Below are positions 62,984-64,000 of a DNA stretch of 64,000 nucleotides, in pieces. The DNA is taken from positions 248,001 through 312,000 of the forward strand of contig NW_002476185.1 in the NCBI RefSeq assembly GCF_000189635.1, in the 5' to 3' direction. The translations under genes were made by a program, and so were the position numbers. The stretch comes from Tetrahymena thermophila SB210. Lineage: Eukaryota; Ciliophora; Oligohymenophorea; Hymenostomatida; Tetrahymenidae. The notes beneath the pieces are model-generated. The model was not told the origin of the DNA, made no database searches, and worked only from the letters and a program-made list of their open reading frames with translations. Position 1 is the first letter of the stretch. Every line of letters begins with the position of its first letter.

Positions 62984-64000
62984 ATGTCTACTGGAAAAGT
63001 TATTGAGGTCACAATTTGTGGTGGTGGCAATGGAACACATGCTTCTGCTGCTGTTATTAGCAGAACCAAGGAATTTAAGGTTAATGTTTTCACTCGTCGT
63101 CCTAAGGAATGGAGCAAAAATTTAGTAGGTATAACTAAGGGATCAAGCTGGGAGTCAAGAGGTAACTATGTAGCCAATTTGAATAATATCACAAATAACC
63201 CATCAGAAATCTCTACTACTGATGTCTGGATTATTAGTGGACCTGCTCACATTCATTATGGTCTTTTAAAAAGCATTGCTCCTTACGTTAAGCCTGGTGC
63301 CTTCGTAGGAACACTCTTCGCCTAAGGTGGTTTTGAGTGGATGTGCAGAGAAGTTTTTGGATAACGCTTATCTTAGTTAACTATGTTTGGTCTTTTCAAC
63401 ATCCCTTTCATCTGCAAGTCAGACGAATATGGCAAAAGTGTTCGTATCATAGGCCCTAAGGATTAGCTCTTAGTCGCTATCGAACCTGCTACTAGAATGA
63501 CTGAAACTGTCAAGCTCATTGAAAAGATGTGGACTATTCCTACTGTAACACTTCCTAATTTCTTAACTTTAACTCTTACTCCTTCAAATCAAATTATTCA
63601 TCCTGCTCGTATTTATGGTGTCTTCTAAAACTGGGATGGTAAGACTCCTTACGACCCCAAGTCTATTCCCCTTTTCTATGAAGATATGGATGAATACTCT
63701 GCTCATCAACTCGAGTTATTAGATAGCGAAATATAATTGATTAAAGAAGGAATTATGGGCAAATACCCTTAATACGATCTTACTTATGTCCTTCCCTTAA
63801 GATAACGTATTATCAAGCAATATGGCAAGTAGGTTTCAGATCCTACAAATATGTACACTACTTTCCGTACCAACTAAGGATATAAGACTGTTAGAATCCC
63901 TGTCAAAGAAGTCTAAGGAGGTGTCATTCCTAACATTGATGGACGTATCTTTTGGGAAGATGTCCCATATGGCCTCATGATTCTCCGCCAAATCGCTGAC
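62984..64000 (+). CDS. NAD/NADP octopine/nopaline dehydrogenase family protein (3' end outside window)
   Basis: The first 339 codons are present and the gene runs off the right edge. The N-terminus MSTGKVIEVTICGGGNGTHA is the Rossmann dinucleotide loop (GGGNGTHA in place of GxGxxG), followed by VFTRRPKEW, STTDVWIISGPAHIHYGLLK and PYVKPGAFVGTLFAQGGFEW. The alpha-helical substrate domain begins with LTPSNQIIHPARIYGVFQNW, including the His-Pro that is conserved in octopine dehydrogenases. These enzymes reductively condense an amino acid with a keto acid; the actual substrate cannot be read. No intron was seen in the part present. Codon use is unlike its neighbours: many C-ending codons (CTC, GTC, TCC, CGT, CGC) and almost all Gln as TAA/TAG, typical of a highly expressed Tetrahymena gene. 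Confidence 0.88.

Overview
The window is nuclear DNA from a ciliate, most likely the macronuclear genome of Tetrahymena or a close relative. The evidence is internal: base composition is extremely AT-rich, every recognisable gene stays open only if TAA and TAG are read as glutamine, and every recognisable gene ends at TGA. Introns are AT-rich, about 30 to 955 bp, start with GT (usually GTA) and end in AG. Long AT-rich spacers of 0.5 to 4 kb separate the genes. A standard-code ORF scan therefore shows only fragments; the models below were read by hand with the ciliate code and most were checked for exon phase and length divisible by three.

Layout. 0-6 kb: a diadenosine-tetraphosphate phosphorylase with a predicted N-terminal membrane segment (minus), then an eight-exon ENTH/epsin endocytic adaptor (plus). 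7.5-11 kb: an eight-exon PKA-type catalytic subunit (plus). 13.8-17.9 kb: a long-tailed AGC kinase with Q/N-rich flanks (minus). 18.3-25 kb: a small unrecognised gene (plus), a leucine-rich-repeat protein (minus) and a two-pass membrane protein (minus). 26.6-38 kb: a Hook-like coiled-coil protein, a J-domain protein with a huge N/Q tail and a 12-repeat TPR protein (all plus). 38.6-50.1 kb: a minus-strand run of Golgi tether subunit COG2, two tiny twin-CX9C mitochondrial-type proteins, diphthamide enzyme DPH1, an FHA-domain protein and a UBE2H-type ubiquitin-conjugating enzyme. 50.1-54.3 kb is a gene-poor spacer. 54.3-64 kb: an ankyrin protein (plus), a secreted cysteine-rich peptide (minus), a second member of the two-pass membrane family (plus), an ORF interrupted by one in-frame TGA, and the 5' part of an octopine/nopaline-dehydrogenase-family gene that runs off the right edge.

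The content is mostly ordinary eukaryotic housekeeping (clathrin endocytosis, Golgi tethering, cAMP/AGC signalling, eEF2 modification, ubiquitin, mitochondrial CHCH proteins) mixed with ciliate-specific families (LRR, TPR, two-pass membrane proteins, poly-Q/N proteins). There are no operons, mobile elements, CRISPR arrays or rRNA. I found no convincing tRNA. The most interesting items are genes too small or too interrupted for a standard scan: the secreted six-cysteine peptide, the pair of twin-CX9C genes, and the Cys-TGA ORF upstream of the dehydrogenase.
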